From assembly GCA_015852425.1 (NCBI GenBank), contig JAAAIG010000506.1:1137-27954 (forward strand): DNA of 26,818 bases. Reading direction: 5' to 3'. Shown here piece after piece: positions 1 to 11,880 of this stretch (position 1 is its first letter; each line of letters opens with the position of its first letter). The position numbers were made by a program, and so were the translations under genes. The notes below the pieces were generated by a model that was not told where the DNA came from, did not search any database, and was given only the letters and a program-made list of their open reading frames with translations. The DNA comes from Gryganskiella cystojenkinii. Taxonomy: Eukaryota; Mortierellomycota; Mortierellomycetes; Mortierellales; Mortierellaceae.

Positions 1-1262
1 ATCTCGTGCAAATGCACAAGAGACAAAGAGATTGATAAAGGCGTAGATAGAACCAGGATGGGAGATGCTAGAGGAATCAGAGACAAGGAGTAACCACTCA
101 CTCTGGAATGCCTCGGTGGCTCGCGGGTACTCTGGGAATTTGTCAGGGTGGCACACTCTCGATTTTGCAATGTAGGCCCTATTAGAAATTGAAGAAACAG
201 ATATTCTCATTTAGAATGACGAGTCTATTTTTAAGCTCTAATAATGCTGCTGCTAAAGCCGGGCGGGAGGGCCATAGCAGATGACAGATGGTGGCGATTT
301 GCTTGTCGTGTTTCTCTGTATATCTTGCTTTTTTGCGTGCGTACGTCCGTTCGTGAGTGTGAGGGAATGTGTTCATGTTACTGCTCAAATTACCTTCGGA
401 TCTCTTCTGCTGTTGCAGTGCGACTGACGGCAAGTACACGATACAGGTTCTCGGTCTCGAGGATCTCATCAACAATCTTGTATCGTTCCTCCGCCGTCTT
501 TGGTGCTTTGAGAGGGTCCATATTCTTTTTTGTTTCAGAATCGCCCTGTTGTTGTTGTTGTTGTGGCTGTTGTTGATGATGTCTGTCATTATGCTGTTGC
601 TGGGTATTACTGTTGCTGCTGTGGCTGTGGCTGTGGTTGTGGGAGCTATAGTATTGTTGGTTGTTTCTCCCATGGTGGCTATGGTGAGAAGAGCTGTTGG
701 AGCTACTGTTATAATTTCTTTTGCGGGAAAAGTTGTGGGAAGAAGGCAATGACGGTTGACTTTCATTCGTATCTGCGGAGCCGAGCTGAGGAGACGAGGG
801 TGGGGTCCTTGGTGTAGTAGACGAAGAGCCAAGAGTAGAATCCCTCTTGCGAGCAGAGCGACGGTCAGACGAGGTAGTAAAAGAAGAGGAGGAAGGATGC
901 GAGGTGCCTTGACTGTAATGATTAGGCGAGTGAGGAGGGGTCATTGGGGAGGAAGTCGAAAGGCCATTAGGGTTGCTGCGAGAAAAGTTGTAGTTGTTGT
1001 TGCTAGGCCGCCGACTGTGAGAGTATCGCTTGTTATTGCTGTTACTGATATTGCTATTGTTATTGGAGCCATGAGAATGGCCGTTGGTGTTGCTGCTGCT
1101 GCTGTTGTTGGATCCGCTGTGTCTGTGCGAGTGGTGATTGCCTGGACTAGTGAGGGTAGTGCTAGTTGCTGCCTTGCCGGTCGTGCCTTTACCCAGTGCG
1201 GCTGTAGTGCCGGACCAGACTGTCGAAGCAATGTTGTAGGTGAGGTTCGGTATGAATGACAT
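1..1262 (-). CDS. DnaJ (J-domain) protein with Ser/Asn/His/Gln-rich N-terminus, 3' end outside window
   Basis: Seen: exon 1 is 1262..394 and exon 2 is 178..102; a donor (GTGAGT) at 101 opens an intron that leaves the window, so the gene is partial. Exon 1 encodes about 250 residues of low-complexity Ser/Asn/His/Gln/Thr sequence beginning MSFIPNLTYN, then a J-domain starting near ENLYRVLAVSRTATAEEIR. Splicing AG|GGCC restores the frame to AYIAKSRVCHPDKFPEY, placing the invariant HPD tripeptide in exon 2. Known: HPD is required to stimulate the Hsp70 ATPase. Inference: a co-chaperone of the fungal class reading CHPDKFP-YP-AT-AF; the client and the cellular location are unknown because the C-terminus is missing. 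The first ATG of the open frame is taken as the start; no upstream ATG continues it. The Asn/Gln/Ser-rich arm resembles prion-like or phase-separating segments. The J-domain is certain; the specific orthologue is not. Confidence 0.85.
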
Positions 1263-1738
1263 TAAAGTGATGTGGACGGATGGATGGGATTCAGAGGAGT
1301 GGAATGGAAAGAGTGTCGAAGGTGTGGAAACAAATCTTGAGATAATGATGGGGTGAATGAAACAAAAGGGAAAGGAAAAGGGAATAAACCAAGAGTGGGT
1401 GTGGTGTAGGTGCTAATGAAAATGGAATGCAAAAATGAGTAAGGCGTGTGTGTTAAAGAAGGAGAGTTGGAGAGGAGAGAGAGTGAATGAGGGGAGGAGG
1501 TGTTGATGAGCAGTTTGTCGGACCATGGGGAAGAGAGAAGGAAGGGGGATGCACTTTTGTTCTGGGTGTCGCTGTCTTTGACAACTGACTGACACGCAGA
1601 TAAAAAAGAGAAAAACCATTTTGCACGTGCGATTAAATCGACTCTGAGTGCGGAGGATTTTTTTATTTCTGGTTTCAAAGCGGACCAAGAGATCCGTCTA
1701 TAGATATAAGGCAGCAGGACGAGGACCCAAAAGAGTGA
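1263..1738. promoter_or_regulatory. Intergenic: promoter/5' leader of the J-domain gene and 3' flank of CDC45
   Basis: This is 476 bp between two minus-strand genes. On the minus strand it is strongly pyrimidine-rich (runs of CTCTCTC and TTTCC), as in the leaders of other genes in this window. The overlapping open frames are low-complexity products of this bias and I do not call them genes. Confidence 0.5.
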
Positions 1739-4567
1739 TCACCGCAAATACTTGCCTGCCATCTTGGCCACCTGCATATGATCGCTCTCGTCCACCTCCA
1801 CCACCGTACGACTGAACCCCAGGGATCGGATCGCAAGCTTATCGTTGTAAGCAAGTTTCTCGAATATCGTTCCAAACGTGCTATTATATATCCACATTGA
1901 CAATACTAATTAGAGGGTGCCAAGCCAAGAATTACTCCTATTTGTACATCCGCAAGCTCTTTCCCTTTTCCCTCTGCCTCATTTTGATAGCTTACTTTGG
2001 TTTCACTTCGCCTAGCACTGGCGATCCAACCACACCCGTGGCAATATACGTCCTCGTGTCTTCCTTAAATACCATAACGATAAGGGGCATTTGTCGGTGG
2101 TTGGCCCTGGCACTACCATATTCCTATGAACGCGGAATGCAAGAGGTAAATGACAAAAAAGTAGAGCAGGGTTTCATTAGTTCAGTTCCACGCCATCATT
2201 TTGCATTTCTTTTGAAGTCTTGATTTCTCTGCCATAATTTCATACTCGAATAGCATAGACAAGAAATTGGGCCAACTTGTCAAGTGTCAGGGGATTCCAA
2301 AAGACTGGCAAGTCTGGTCCGTTCTCCAAGATTGCAAACCGATGTTTCGATAACGACGTTATCAGTTGCTTTTCAATAACGGCAATCGCCTGTCGGACAA
2401 TCGCCTTTTGGATCTTCATGCTAATCTCTAGCCCTCGCTTGAGATAATTACCCTCTGTACTTCCTCCCAACATCGCTCCTGCACCTCCCAACGAGTCGCA
2501 AGCTTTGTAAAAATTGGCGTGCCACCAATTGCTCCTGCTGCCGCTACTGCTTCCGCCCTGATCCTCGGCCGTACCTCCTTCGTTGTGGTTATCGCCATCA
2601 TTGTTGTCCTTGTTCTCCTCCGCGATCCATTCCGGACGATAGCCCAACGCAACGGCAGATTCCGGCGTCAATTCCAAAAGACTGCTGACTGCATACGCAA
2701 CATCACTGGCGCTCATCGAGCCCTGATATCCCAATGCCCGTGTAAATGATTGATAAAGAATCTCGTGGAGACCATACTCGGGTGCTACAAGCTGGATACG
2801 ATCCTTGAGAATCTTCTTGAGGTCAATGCTCATATGTGCAAAGACCTGGTGACACTCTTCAAGCGAGAATCTAGTTAACGCCAATGAAAAAAAAACCCCC
2901 CTTTGTCAGTCTTTGCTCCCGTAAGAACTCTTGAACAAATCATTGCTGGCCGCTGTTATCTTCCAAACAAAGGGCAACGCGATGAATGATACTCCTCAGA
3001 TAATTTATCTCTTACCCCATCTTGGCCAGCAACGCTAACAGTCGTTTTCGACCGGGCTCTCGCCAAATTCCAAGTCGGGACGCGACATAGTTGGAATGAT
3101 ACATGCTATCATAGAGGGACCAATGACGAACCATCATGAACCGGAACTCGTCTGTACACCGAATCGTGCCTTCTTCTGGCGCAGATATTTCCACGGTAGT
3201 CACAGCATCGATCCCATTGTTCCTCGCCACAGCCTCTGTACTCTTTGGAGTCAATCTTTCTGATTCATCTTTGAGTCCCTGAACTGCTTGGCCGTAGTCC
3301 CTATGACTGATCTGTTCGCATAAATACTGAGAGGTCAACCCCACGATGGCCAACCTAAGATACATATATCAAATAGTTTCAGCGTGAGTTTGATTCTGTC
3401 AAATTGTGCTTGGGAATCCATAAGAGCGCTGAAACGTAGACACACCACAGGATGTCCAACGTCGTCCGATCGAGCTGGGACGCCATGGTATAACATTGAT
3501 TTGCCACCGAGGCACCGTAGACGAGACCCTTCGACATGTAATCGACCAGGATTGACTGCGACTCTTTCCACTTTTTGTTCACACTATCAACAGAGATCTC
3601 CGAGTCATGTCCTGTGCGTCTCCTTTGTCGTCTGTGGGCATCCTCATCTTCCGCCTCGTCATCTTGATCAGAATCGTCCCTGTCAGATCTGTCATCATCA
3701 CCTCGAGGACTATATTCGTTTTCCTGGATCAGAGCAGAGGACCAAATACATAAAAATAGTGAGCGTTAGGTCATATTGAACAAAAAGGGATGTCTCATAT
3801 AAACAGTCTAGATCTTTTCAAGTACCTCTGTAAACAAGAGGGCCTCCTTCTCAGCCATGAGATCCTTGTCCAGGTCTGTCTCATGAAAGACTATAACCTC
3901 GTTGTTCCAGAAGGCGTTCCTGAGGTTCACTGGCCGATGGCTGTCAAGGACGTAGATCGTCACCTCCTCAGAGAGCTCGATGTAGTCTTCAAGGTTGAAA
4001 ATCCCTCCGCAGTTCAACATCACCACAGATCGGATCTAAATATCGTGAAGAGCAGATTTTTTTTTTTAGAAAAAAACCGACCGTCAGCTACGGCTCCAGC
4101 GATGTGGGAGACAAGGTCATTTGCCACCATTTCTTCCAGTTCATGTTATTTTGCCACCATTCGTAGCATCGAAGTTGTCGCTCATCATTTCCTTACAGAC
4201 TGACTCATGTTCTTGACCTCTGTCTTGACATCGTGCATTCCCGTTACAGGCACGACCACGTAGCTAATACTATCGGATTTCAGTAATGTCTAGATATCAA
4301 AAGAAAGAAACATGGACAAACAAGGCTTATTGTTAAGCAGGTGGTTTACGGCATACACCTAGACAAGAAAAAGTCCGGTAAAACATCTCCGCGACCTCTT
4401 TTTCTGCCTTGACTTACGGTCCATATCCGGAATGCACAGATAGCGTCAACATTGGCGGCGACAAAGAAAAGCACGGTACTAGTCCCTCCTCCTCCACTAC
4501 CCTCGAATGCTGCATTCTTGATCCGTTTGTACGCGAGCGAGTAATTGGCGAGCTTAACGTGTCCCAT
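1739..4567 (-). CDS. CDC45: Cdc45, DNA replication initiation/CMG helicase subunit (8 exons, 654 aa)
   Basis: Exons: 4567-4418, 4289-4197, 4035-3826, 3723-3446, 3354-3016, 2870-2246, 2123-1996, 1880-1739; all junctions are GT-AG and all phases close (1965 nt including TGA). Seen: N-terminal FFVAANVDAICAFRIW (about residues 34-49), VVVPVTGM, VMLNCGG, then DSHRPVN (about 112-118). A highly acidic Asp/Glu linker with an RRQRRR patch follows (about 152-187), then LAIVGLTSQYL, RHWSLYDSMYHSNYVASRL, LLALLAKMGFSLEECHQ and ASDVAYAVSSLLE; a final basic/hydrophobic stretch ends at GKYLR. Known: Cdc45 is a DHH/RecJ-fold protein that joins MCM2-7 and GINS as the CMG replicative helicase, and the acidic linker after the N-terminal DHH part is typical. 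Length is close to fungal Cdc45 (about 650). One family-unlike stretch is a Gly/Ser/Asn-rich insert in exon 6 (about 2500-2600). It lies 189 bp downstream of the VPS3-type gene on the same strand. The start is the only ATG that opens the frame ahead of the conserved N-terminus. Confidence 0.95.
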
Positions 4568-4756
4568 TCAAAAATTCTTTAGTTCCGGCTCGAAACTGGG
4601 CAATGGATGAGAGGGAAAAGGTAGAAGGATGACAAAAAAGAAGAGGGACGAATGGCGAGACGAGAGTAAGAAGTGTGTGTTTGTTTGGCAATGAAAAGAA
4701 GCACGCGAACAGAAAATATCATTTTATTTAAGGGGTTTTAAGCCAAATCGTTCTTT

Positions 4757-7700
4757 TTATTCTTTTGGTGGCGTTTCGTTCTGTTCCCTTGAACCACAGT
4801 GCAGGTGGATCGTCTGCATTGCCGGTGTCCTCAAAAACACTGCTGCGTCCGCAATAGCCTCACCACATACAGGACAAACTTCGTCCGCAGTGATCACAAC
4901 AGGTCCCTGTTGATCGTACAACTGATAGAGCTCGTGGCTGATCCGCAGGTTTTCACTCAAACACAGACTCTTGACCACCTGTAGTTCCTTCCGCTGATGA
5001 TATCCTCGACGCAAAGATCGTAACAGATACTCTTGAAGCATCTCGACAGACCAATACTGAGGCAACAGGTCGATCACCTCGGAAATGTGCAAAAATGTCG
5101 ATTGTGAGTTCAGTAGCCGCAGAGCAAGCTTCATGCCCCCTTTGTGATGATCCATGCCTAGATACTCTTTCAGAAGCGCCATAAACATTGTTTTCCGCAC
5201 CTCATCGTTCACGATCTTGTCGCCCGATGACAATGACTTTGAGGTTTCCTGATTGGCCAATTTTTGGAGTCGCTTCGTTGCTTGGAAGGATCCCGCGTGA
5301 AGGCAAAATGTCTCTGCGCCTTGATAGTCCTTGACCTTGTTCACCAAGATAGCGAGTGCAGGCTCGAACTCTGACATCTATCGCGCAAGACCGTAATTAG
5401 CGCAAAGATACAGGATATAGGGTTCGAATCTTCAATATCGTCAAAATTGTGAAGTAGAGGCAAAAAATAAAAATAAAAAAATCTTACCCGCGCCAATACG
5501 ATCGCCTTCTCGGACTGCAACAGCTCTTTCGGTTCCATCTTTGCAAGGATTGCCTTGGGGTCATACAGCGTCGACGACTGCAGGACATTACAGAGTTTCA
5601 CCCTAGTGTTGGCGATCGGATCCGATTTCATTAGACTCGCGAGGAAAGACAGAAATGTAGATGGGATTTGCTCCTGAGAGTTTTTGGCCGTTGTCTTTGA
5701 CGGAAGAGCCAGAGCAAAGAGCCGATCCTCTTGTTCGGTCTTGAATCGGTCCACTGTATTCAAAAGTAAATATACCAGTGACAGTTAGTCGCGTGTGCTT
5801 ATGGATCCACGATTCGATCAGGGCGACAACACAAGTTTATAACGCACCACTTTCAGCGTGTTTCGTCCAAGAGCTGGAATCGACATCCATTCGAGCAATA
5901 CTTTCTATATACATTAAGCAGAGCGCGGTATGTTGCTCAGAAGACTGCAGAAACGACTGGTGTTAGTCTCGGTCTGAAGCATTTGCGGTAATTACTCGAA
6001 AATGTCTGTATACTTACCTCGCTCTTTCGCTGGCCAACAATGTACTCCAGGTAGCTCATGGTTCCTTCTGGGCTGAGGTCAGTTCGACATCTGGCGAATA
6101 TCCGGTCCGAGTCAAACATTGCCGCACGCTTAGCATCGCCAGGCATAAACACCTATTTAACAAATTGAAGTCATGATGCTATTTTAACGCTCTGTCGATC
6201 CTGGAGCGAGAAAGGATACTCTATTTTTTGCGGGCACAATGGCGACTGGAAAGTCGAGAACAAAGATTTACTTTTAATCCAATCGACTCGTCCTGACCAA
6301 CGATCCACCACCCATAATCCTCGACCAGATTCATGTCCTGTAGTGACATTAAAAGGGATGCCATATCCTGCAGGGAGATTTTCGAATCCGAATCGATTAG
6401 CGTGCCTTGGAGCAGGCTACATTGTATCGTTTAATAAATAGAAATGAAGGGTCAGTTTGCTTGGCGATATGGGGTAAATTGTGCAAATAGTCTGCGTTCG
6501 GTGATAACACAAGAACACATTACCCTTTCCAAATTGACAGTGTATCACCATATTTCTTGTGGGTCTTGTACCAGATTGACAAGGCGTAATGCTGTTCAGA
6601 GATTTTCAGTTTTTGTTCACTGATCGCCTCTTTACAGCAATTCTTGGACTCAATGAGGTGCAATAAGTTTGGCGCGTCTCGGTTGTCTACCCAGATGCCT
6701 AAAAGTGCGGTGTCCGTAGCCTATCTAAAGTCATTAGCGCAAATCTCTCGAATACCGACAGTTCATGATGAACCATGATATGGCAAATGATAGGAATGAC
6801 GACTCGGCTTACCTGAGCTGCTGGACCGTAGTCTTTTCGAGAGAGAGCGTCCTTGCGAAACTTTACAAGAAAGTTTAGGAACACATCTGTTGCGTTCTTC
6901 AGGAACTCTTCGCCCACGTCGCCTCCTGACACTTTTGCAACTAATGCCATAAATAAAATGGTTGGTCGGGATTAAATCCATATGGCTTTAGCGAATCTCA
7001 CGGGGGAGGGGTACAAGTGAAAGCTTACTTATTTCCGGGAGTGTCCTTAGATGATCAAGCTGGTCTTTCACGCCACGGAATAAATTAACATGAAGCAAGA
7101 GGTCGGGTTCTTGAAGGACATTTGGAAACATGGAAATCAAGACTCGGGGGTCGATCCTGCCTTTTTGCAATAGTCCAAATGCGTCGTCGAAAAGTGTTTC
7201 GCCTAGGTATATGAGTCCCGATTTTTGATAAATATAATCCAGTTCGAACTGCAGTCGTTCTCGATGCAGGTTTTCTGAAGACAGGGTCGTCATTGTCTTT
7301 TCCGAGAGTAAAAGTGCCTCCTCTACACGACCTTTTTGTAACAGTCCATCGGCCTAATGAAAAGTGCAAGTTTTATCTCGAGTGAGTGTAACATACGTAA
7401 AGATGCAGCTCCGTCAATGCTCGAGTAAGATAGACACTCACGTGTAAAACAAGCGGCGTTGTGACTAGGGCTGACACTGTATCCTTTCCAGCGACAAGAA
7501 TCCTTGCGGGAACAATGGACACTCTGTGGATATCCTGCAGTCTCTTCTCCAGCTCCAAAGAGGCCGATGCTGTTGTTAAATCGACTTGCAATGATAAAAC
7601 ATGTGCTAACGCCGACATCCATACGGCAAGACCTGGACCTTGCGCGATGCTCCTGATTTCCATCGATGGGTCAAACCTTAGTGTTTGAATCAACTTTTGG

Positions 7701-9027
7701 TCCAGGATGTTGTGAACCTCTATCACGTTATTGCGCAAAAGAGCCGCAATATACGGGAATTCGATACCGAGCGACCGTGGATAGCTTGACCATTGCAACG
7801 TTCCTCTCACTGGGTCACCCGATCCCGAACAAAAGATTCCGATAGCGGTTTGCCCTGAACTGGTCGCGCTAGCAAGAAGAAACTCGTTTTCACTGATCGC
7901 GATACAAACGGGCTTTAAAACCTGCGTACCGGATCCAGTGGTTGCACTTTGTACCACGGGCAGGACAGATATCATGCGACTAATACGCATATCAATCAGC
8001 TTGAAGTCATTGGCATCAGCCACGCAAACAAAGTGTTTCCATCTTGTTGCCACCAAGGCCCCATTGGGTAGATCGAGCTCCTATTGTCGAATGGTTGTCC
8101 ATAGGCATCGGTGTCATCAGCAAAAAGAGCATTCTAAGGAAAGAACAATATTACACATATGACCGTACCTTTGGCTCGGAGATGGCATCAGGCCAGATAC
8201 TGTAGAATTGAATGATCCTCCGCTTTGCTACACAAATCCGAATACTTCCGTCTTCCGCGGCTCTTCCCTTTTGAGATCCATCTTCGCAAAACGCCGTGAC
8301 TCCTTTGATCGGTGGAAGAGCTTGTGGTATGCAGGGCGTGAACGATGGCAGGTTGAAGAAGGAGAGAGTAGAGTCTAAGACAGAGTGCCGCAAAAAAAAA
8401 AAAAATGCTTGCCTTTAGTAGCTGGTTCCTGGAGGGTAATTTAAATACACCGATGTGTTAAAGTGACTTGCCACACAAGACGATGGCTATTCGTATGCTA
8501 GGGAGGACCATGATTCTCTCGACCACTTTCTTCCCGAATCCTAATGGTGTTCGGCGGTGAAGTCGAGATCGAGGTACATCCTAAGGTCGCAGAGGAAAGA
8601 AAGAACAATCGTCAAGACGACACGGTGTTAGGCTGACAAATCCAACCCAAAAAGATCTCAATGATTTTGTTTCGCCACATACTGATTCTGAAGATATTTG
8701 CTCATCAATCACGTAGTGGAGAAGCACGCCGTAAGACGTGCCGAGGTAGAGGTTGTTTTCTATGTAGTCAAAACAAAGGCACGGCATTATCAGTTGAAGT
8801 GAGTCTTTAAAGTGATCATGAGGTACATCAACGGTGGAGAGTTATTTATTACCAAAACTATCAAGAGCTTCGATGACAGGCTTTCCTCCTCTGTTAAAGA
8901 TGCTTGTGGATTTTGGAACTGGACTGCTGCTCCCGCCTTGGCTGCTCGTCCTAGACAGTTCCGAGCTTGAAGAGTCATCAAGATGCAGTCCACGTAGGAG
9001 TGGCTGAACGGAGAAGGTCGTAAACAT
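4757..9027 (-). CDS. VPS3: Vps3/TGFBRAP1-type CORVET tethering subunit (13 exons, 1054 aa)
   Basis: Exons: 9027-8853, 8804-8683, 8580-8472, 8374-8169, 8080-7442, 7353-7029, 6940-6813, 6720-6524, 6416-6272, 6152-6018, 5944-5848, 5753-5488, 5377-4757. They total 3165 nt with every phase closing. All introns are GT-AG except intron 3 (8471-8375), which is GC-AG. Seen: an N-terminal beta-propeller (CNH) region, about residues 80-420, with NNLYLGTSYGVLLHY, KRRIIQFYSIWP and GIEFPYIAALLRNNVIEVH. A helical repeat region follows, then a C-terminus with LLPQYWSVEMLQEYLLRSLRR, and a zinc-binding end CPVC (about 1016-1019) with HLHC (about 1039-1042). Known: this order is that of human TGFBRAP1 (860 aa) and yeast Vps3 (about 1011 aa), which bind Rab5/Vps21 in CORVET and tether early endosomes. 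I chose Vps3/TGFBRAP1 over Vps39 from the C-terminal motifs and the CNH region. An alternative acceptor 9 nt downstream exists for exon 7. The N-terminal 60 residues are Ser-rich and unconserved, so the start is the least certain part. Confidence 0.9.
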
Positions 9028-9699
9028 TACGACTGCCGTGTCACTGAGGTTCTTCTACTATTGTAGGGGCAACAAGAATAAAGAATGGATGCGTGCTGAT
9101 GGGTCGTGGCGTGAGGAAGACAAAGTCATGCACACAGTGGAATGCAACAGGCGTCGAGAAAGAGTCGATACCAACGCCATGCCCCTTAATCAACCAAATC
9201 GCACTCTGCAGCACATTCATGACAGTCACTCCACATGCCGAGTCACATGCCACTTTCGCGTCCCTGTTTCGCGTCCTTTTTTCTTCGAAGTTCGTTTTTC
9301 TTTCGTGTCCTTTTCCAATACCACCAAAACAACAACCTCGCCTTCTTTACGACAAGAGCAACTACATCACTCACCCTCGTCCAGTCTCATACATTGTTAT
9401 CGGCAATCACACTATCACATTTCAATGAAGCAACCGCAGGTGCGTCACGCGATAAAGCTAGCCTTTACTATTGTTTTTACATCTGTTTCTTTTGTGTACT
9501 TTCTCTCTCTACTTCTTTCTCTTATCCTCGTTCTTTTCATAACAGCCCCGTCTTGGCTTGCTCAGCTCTGTAGAAAGTGCATATCTCGTACTGATAAAAG
9601 TTTGATCATTTTTCCTATATCGTCGATCGCAGGAGTGATACTTCTCCTTATTCGGGTACTGACTCCTTGCTCCTGTCACTCCTCTCCTCTGTCTCTCCA
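9028..9699. promoter_or_regulatory. Divergent intergenic region upstream of the VPS3-type gene and of the nuclease relic
   Basis: About 670 bp with no supported gene. From about 9240 to 9424 the plus strand is rich in C/T and in AACAACAA/ACCACC, like a fungal promoter and 5' leader. It is followed by an ATG at 9425 whose short frame ends in a plausible donor (GTGCGT at 9440) and an acceptor ATAACAG near 9544. Joining these gives only a short frame (about 24 codons) before a stop. It may be the old leader and first exon of the gene whose relic starts near 9700. The long open frame covering 9038-9928 has no recognisable domain in its first two thirds and runs through this promoter-like DNA. Confidence 0.4.
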
Positions 9700-10489
9700 G
9701 TATAGGTGCGGCCAAGTCCTTTGGACCGTTCAAGAACTGCAGTCTGTCAAGAAAGTCGATTCCAAACAGCAAGGACGATGTAAAATTGACGGATCGGCTG
9801 TGACATATATGAGGATGAAGACTGTAGAAGGCCGTCAGCTCCTGAGAGAAATCAAAAACAAGCAAAGAACGATGTCTCGGTGGCGGCCCCAACATCGGTA
9901 CTACCCCTCGCTCGATGGAATGGTATAAATTGGACTTTCCCTCTACCTACGACGTTAGATGGTGTGACTGAGATTGTATCCACACTCCAGGTATCTACCG
10001 ACCAGGAGCCATATTTGAGCCTCAGCACCAGAACGTTTTTAACTGACTCAACCGATAAACAGCCACCATCTTCGTTCCAGATTCGATCCTCTTCTGAACC
10101 AGTCTCTTCCTCATCGACTCTACAACCGCATCAACAGACACCAACAGACTCCTATCCTGAACTCAGGGCTGCTCGGGACATCATTTGGCCTTTCGTTGCC
10201 AGGGTTATGAACAAAATGCTCGATAATTTGTACAAAATGGCTACGGAGTATATTCATTTCGACGGACCCCCTACAACTCAGAAGGCTTGGCACACGACAA
10301 ACGACGAAAAGTAAACAAAATACATCAAGCTATCTGAGTATCTTTCTACGGCAGAACATCAACTCACAGTCCTAGAATCGACGCATATCTTATCAAACTC
10401 TCGGCACGACCGCTTCATCGCCTTCCTCAACAAGGTCCTTTTCCCGTTTTGTATCAACTGCTGTGGTCTAGATCCCAGAGCTGCTGAAG

Positions 10490-10960
10490 TGATTGCCAAG
10501 GAACTTCATGATGCATATGGGTGGCAATGTCATTTGTGTCGGGGACGATTTGATATCTGCCTGGACATTTGGCCCAAGGAGACCCAACGTCACCGTTATC
10601 TCGACTGACAGCGACTTGATGTTCATGGAGATCAAGGAGCTGATTCGATTTCAACCAAAAGGTACTCGGTTCTTCTCGTATCCGACCAAGAAAATCATGC
10701 GACACGTAGACATGAAAACGGAACAGGAGTGGGTGGCTGCTGCGATCCTGAGTCTCAATGACTATGATGCGAGTGTTGGCAGCACGTCCTTTAAGGCTGT
10801 GATCGAGGGAATCAAGGAAATCCACCGGTCGTGGTCGCACAGGAGAGGCGTCGACCGATTACTGAAGGATACGTCCAAGAATTTTGCAGGACTCAAGGGA
10901 GCAACAACGACATTGTCAAAAACTCCATTGATATATATGTCAACTTGTTGGATCCACTAA
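10490..10960 (+). pseudogene. XPG I-region segment of the relic
   Basis: This is the longest single open piece of the first nuclease domain. It carries VISTDSDLMF (S-x-D-S-D as in XPG/FEN1 'SDDSD'), a RFFSYPTKKIMRH segment, EEWVAAAILS-type sequence and LNDYD (family 'G-S/N-D-Y'). The Glu pair expected ahead of it (G-E-A-x in FEN1) is not present: the corresponding place reads CRGRFDICL in another frame, just before the frame change. The tail leaves the conserved frame again near 10910, where the alternative frame reads NDIVKNSIDIYVNLLD. The domain assignment is from motif order; the break is directly visible. Confidence 0.6.
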
Positions 10961-11559
10961 ATCACAGCCGAATCGGCGAAGACGAGATCGATACTTGATT
11001 AGACGAATAGTGTATCTGCATTTCGTCACTTTACATTGTAGGTGTCGTCAACGCAAGATCCAACCCAGCAAAGAGGCGACTGTACATGTGACTCGCTCAT
11101 CTATCTCTTCGTCTCAGATCCCACCTCCGACGACCAACGAGAATGATGTGGTCCAGATGCCGACGCTCCATCAATCGCAATCTGGATCGACTTCTACTCT
11201 AGACTCGAGTCTACCCGCAACGCCTTCCATGCCCTTGCCCGATGCAGTCATGGGCAATGCATCCGCAAGCAACGATCGTATTGCTGCAGTTGACATCAAC
11301 AAGAACCACCGCTCCCATGGGTAAGCTCAGTTGTCATGTATACCTCATCTAAATTAGTTATAAAAGTGACTAAGGATATCTTTTTTATCATTCTCTCTCC
11401 CTCTTTTTCTGCGTCTTGTCGTCCCTCTCTAGCGGAAAACAGATTTCAAAAACATACCACAAGCCACAAATACCGTCCGAGGGGTTTCACGTCAGCTTTC
11501 ACAAGTCAGCACAAAAACACTGAGCCCAAAGGCGTGAAAGACCAGACCATAGGTCGGCT

Positions 11560-11880
11560 CGGACCCGCGACTCAAGTGCTAGCGGATGAAGACGAAGACG
11601 ATGACGATCATGATACATTCCCAGATTATGAAGATATCTTGGATGATGTCGCCGTGGAGAACCTCCTTGCGCCTCCGATTGTCTTGACTGAAGTGAACCT
11701 AACTCCTGAAACGACTGCAGCGGACTGAAATGGGTCTGATGACGACTCTGATGACGACTCTGATGACGACTCTAGTGAAGGAAGCAATTCCGAGGAGGAT
11801 CAACAGGCTGAGGACCAGACTATCGATGCAAAACGACCCAGGAAGAGGTCACGCAGAGAAGACTACCTATGCCAAGAGCT
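11560..11880 (+). pseudogene. Acidic low-complexity linker of the relic
   Basis: Two consecutive frames encode Asp/Glu-rich sequence (LADEDEDDDDHD, then repeated SDDD units, then EGSNSEEDQQAEDQ) followed by a basic KRPRKRSRR patch that could be a nuclear localisation signal. It includes three perfect copies of a 12-nt unit at 11738-11773. The frame changes near the TGA at about 11726. The linker separates the XPG-like part from the TnpB-like part. Confidence 0.5.
11738..11773 (+). repeat. Tandem repeat, 3 x 12 nt (GATGACGACTCT)
   Basis: Three exact head-to-tail copies, encoding Asp-Asp-Asp-Ser in the ancestral frame of the relic. A replication-slippage product in an acidic linker is the simplest reading. 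Confidence 0.9.

Noticed and set aside
244..1259. Several plus-strand open frames rich in Cys, Leu and Val
   Set aside because: They are antisense shadows of the Asn/Gln/Ser/His-rich arm of the J-domain gene and of its first intron.
2519..2749. Plus-strand frame with a hydrophobic stretch inside CDC45
   Set aside because: Antisense shadow of the Gly/Ser/Asn-rich insert in CDC45 exon 6.
5415..5435. tRNA T-loop-like GGTTCGAATC on the plus strand
   Set aside because: The flanking 5-nt stems do not pair, no D-arm or anticodon arm is present, and it lies inside a well-defined VPS3 intron.
9038..9928. 296-codon open frame upstream of and into the nuclease relic
   Set aside because: Its first two thirds cover promoter-like C/T-rich DNA with no domain; only the last part (from about 9700) is meaningful, as the XPG-N remnant.
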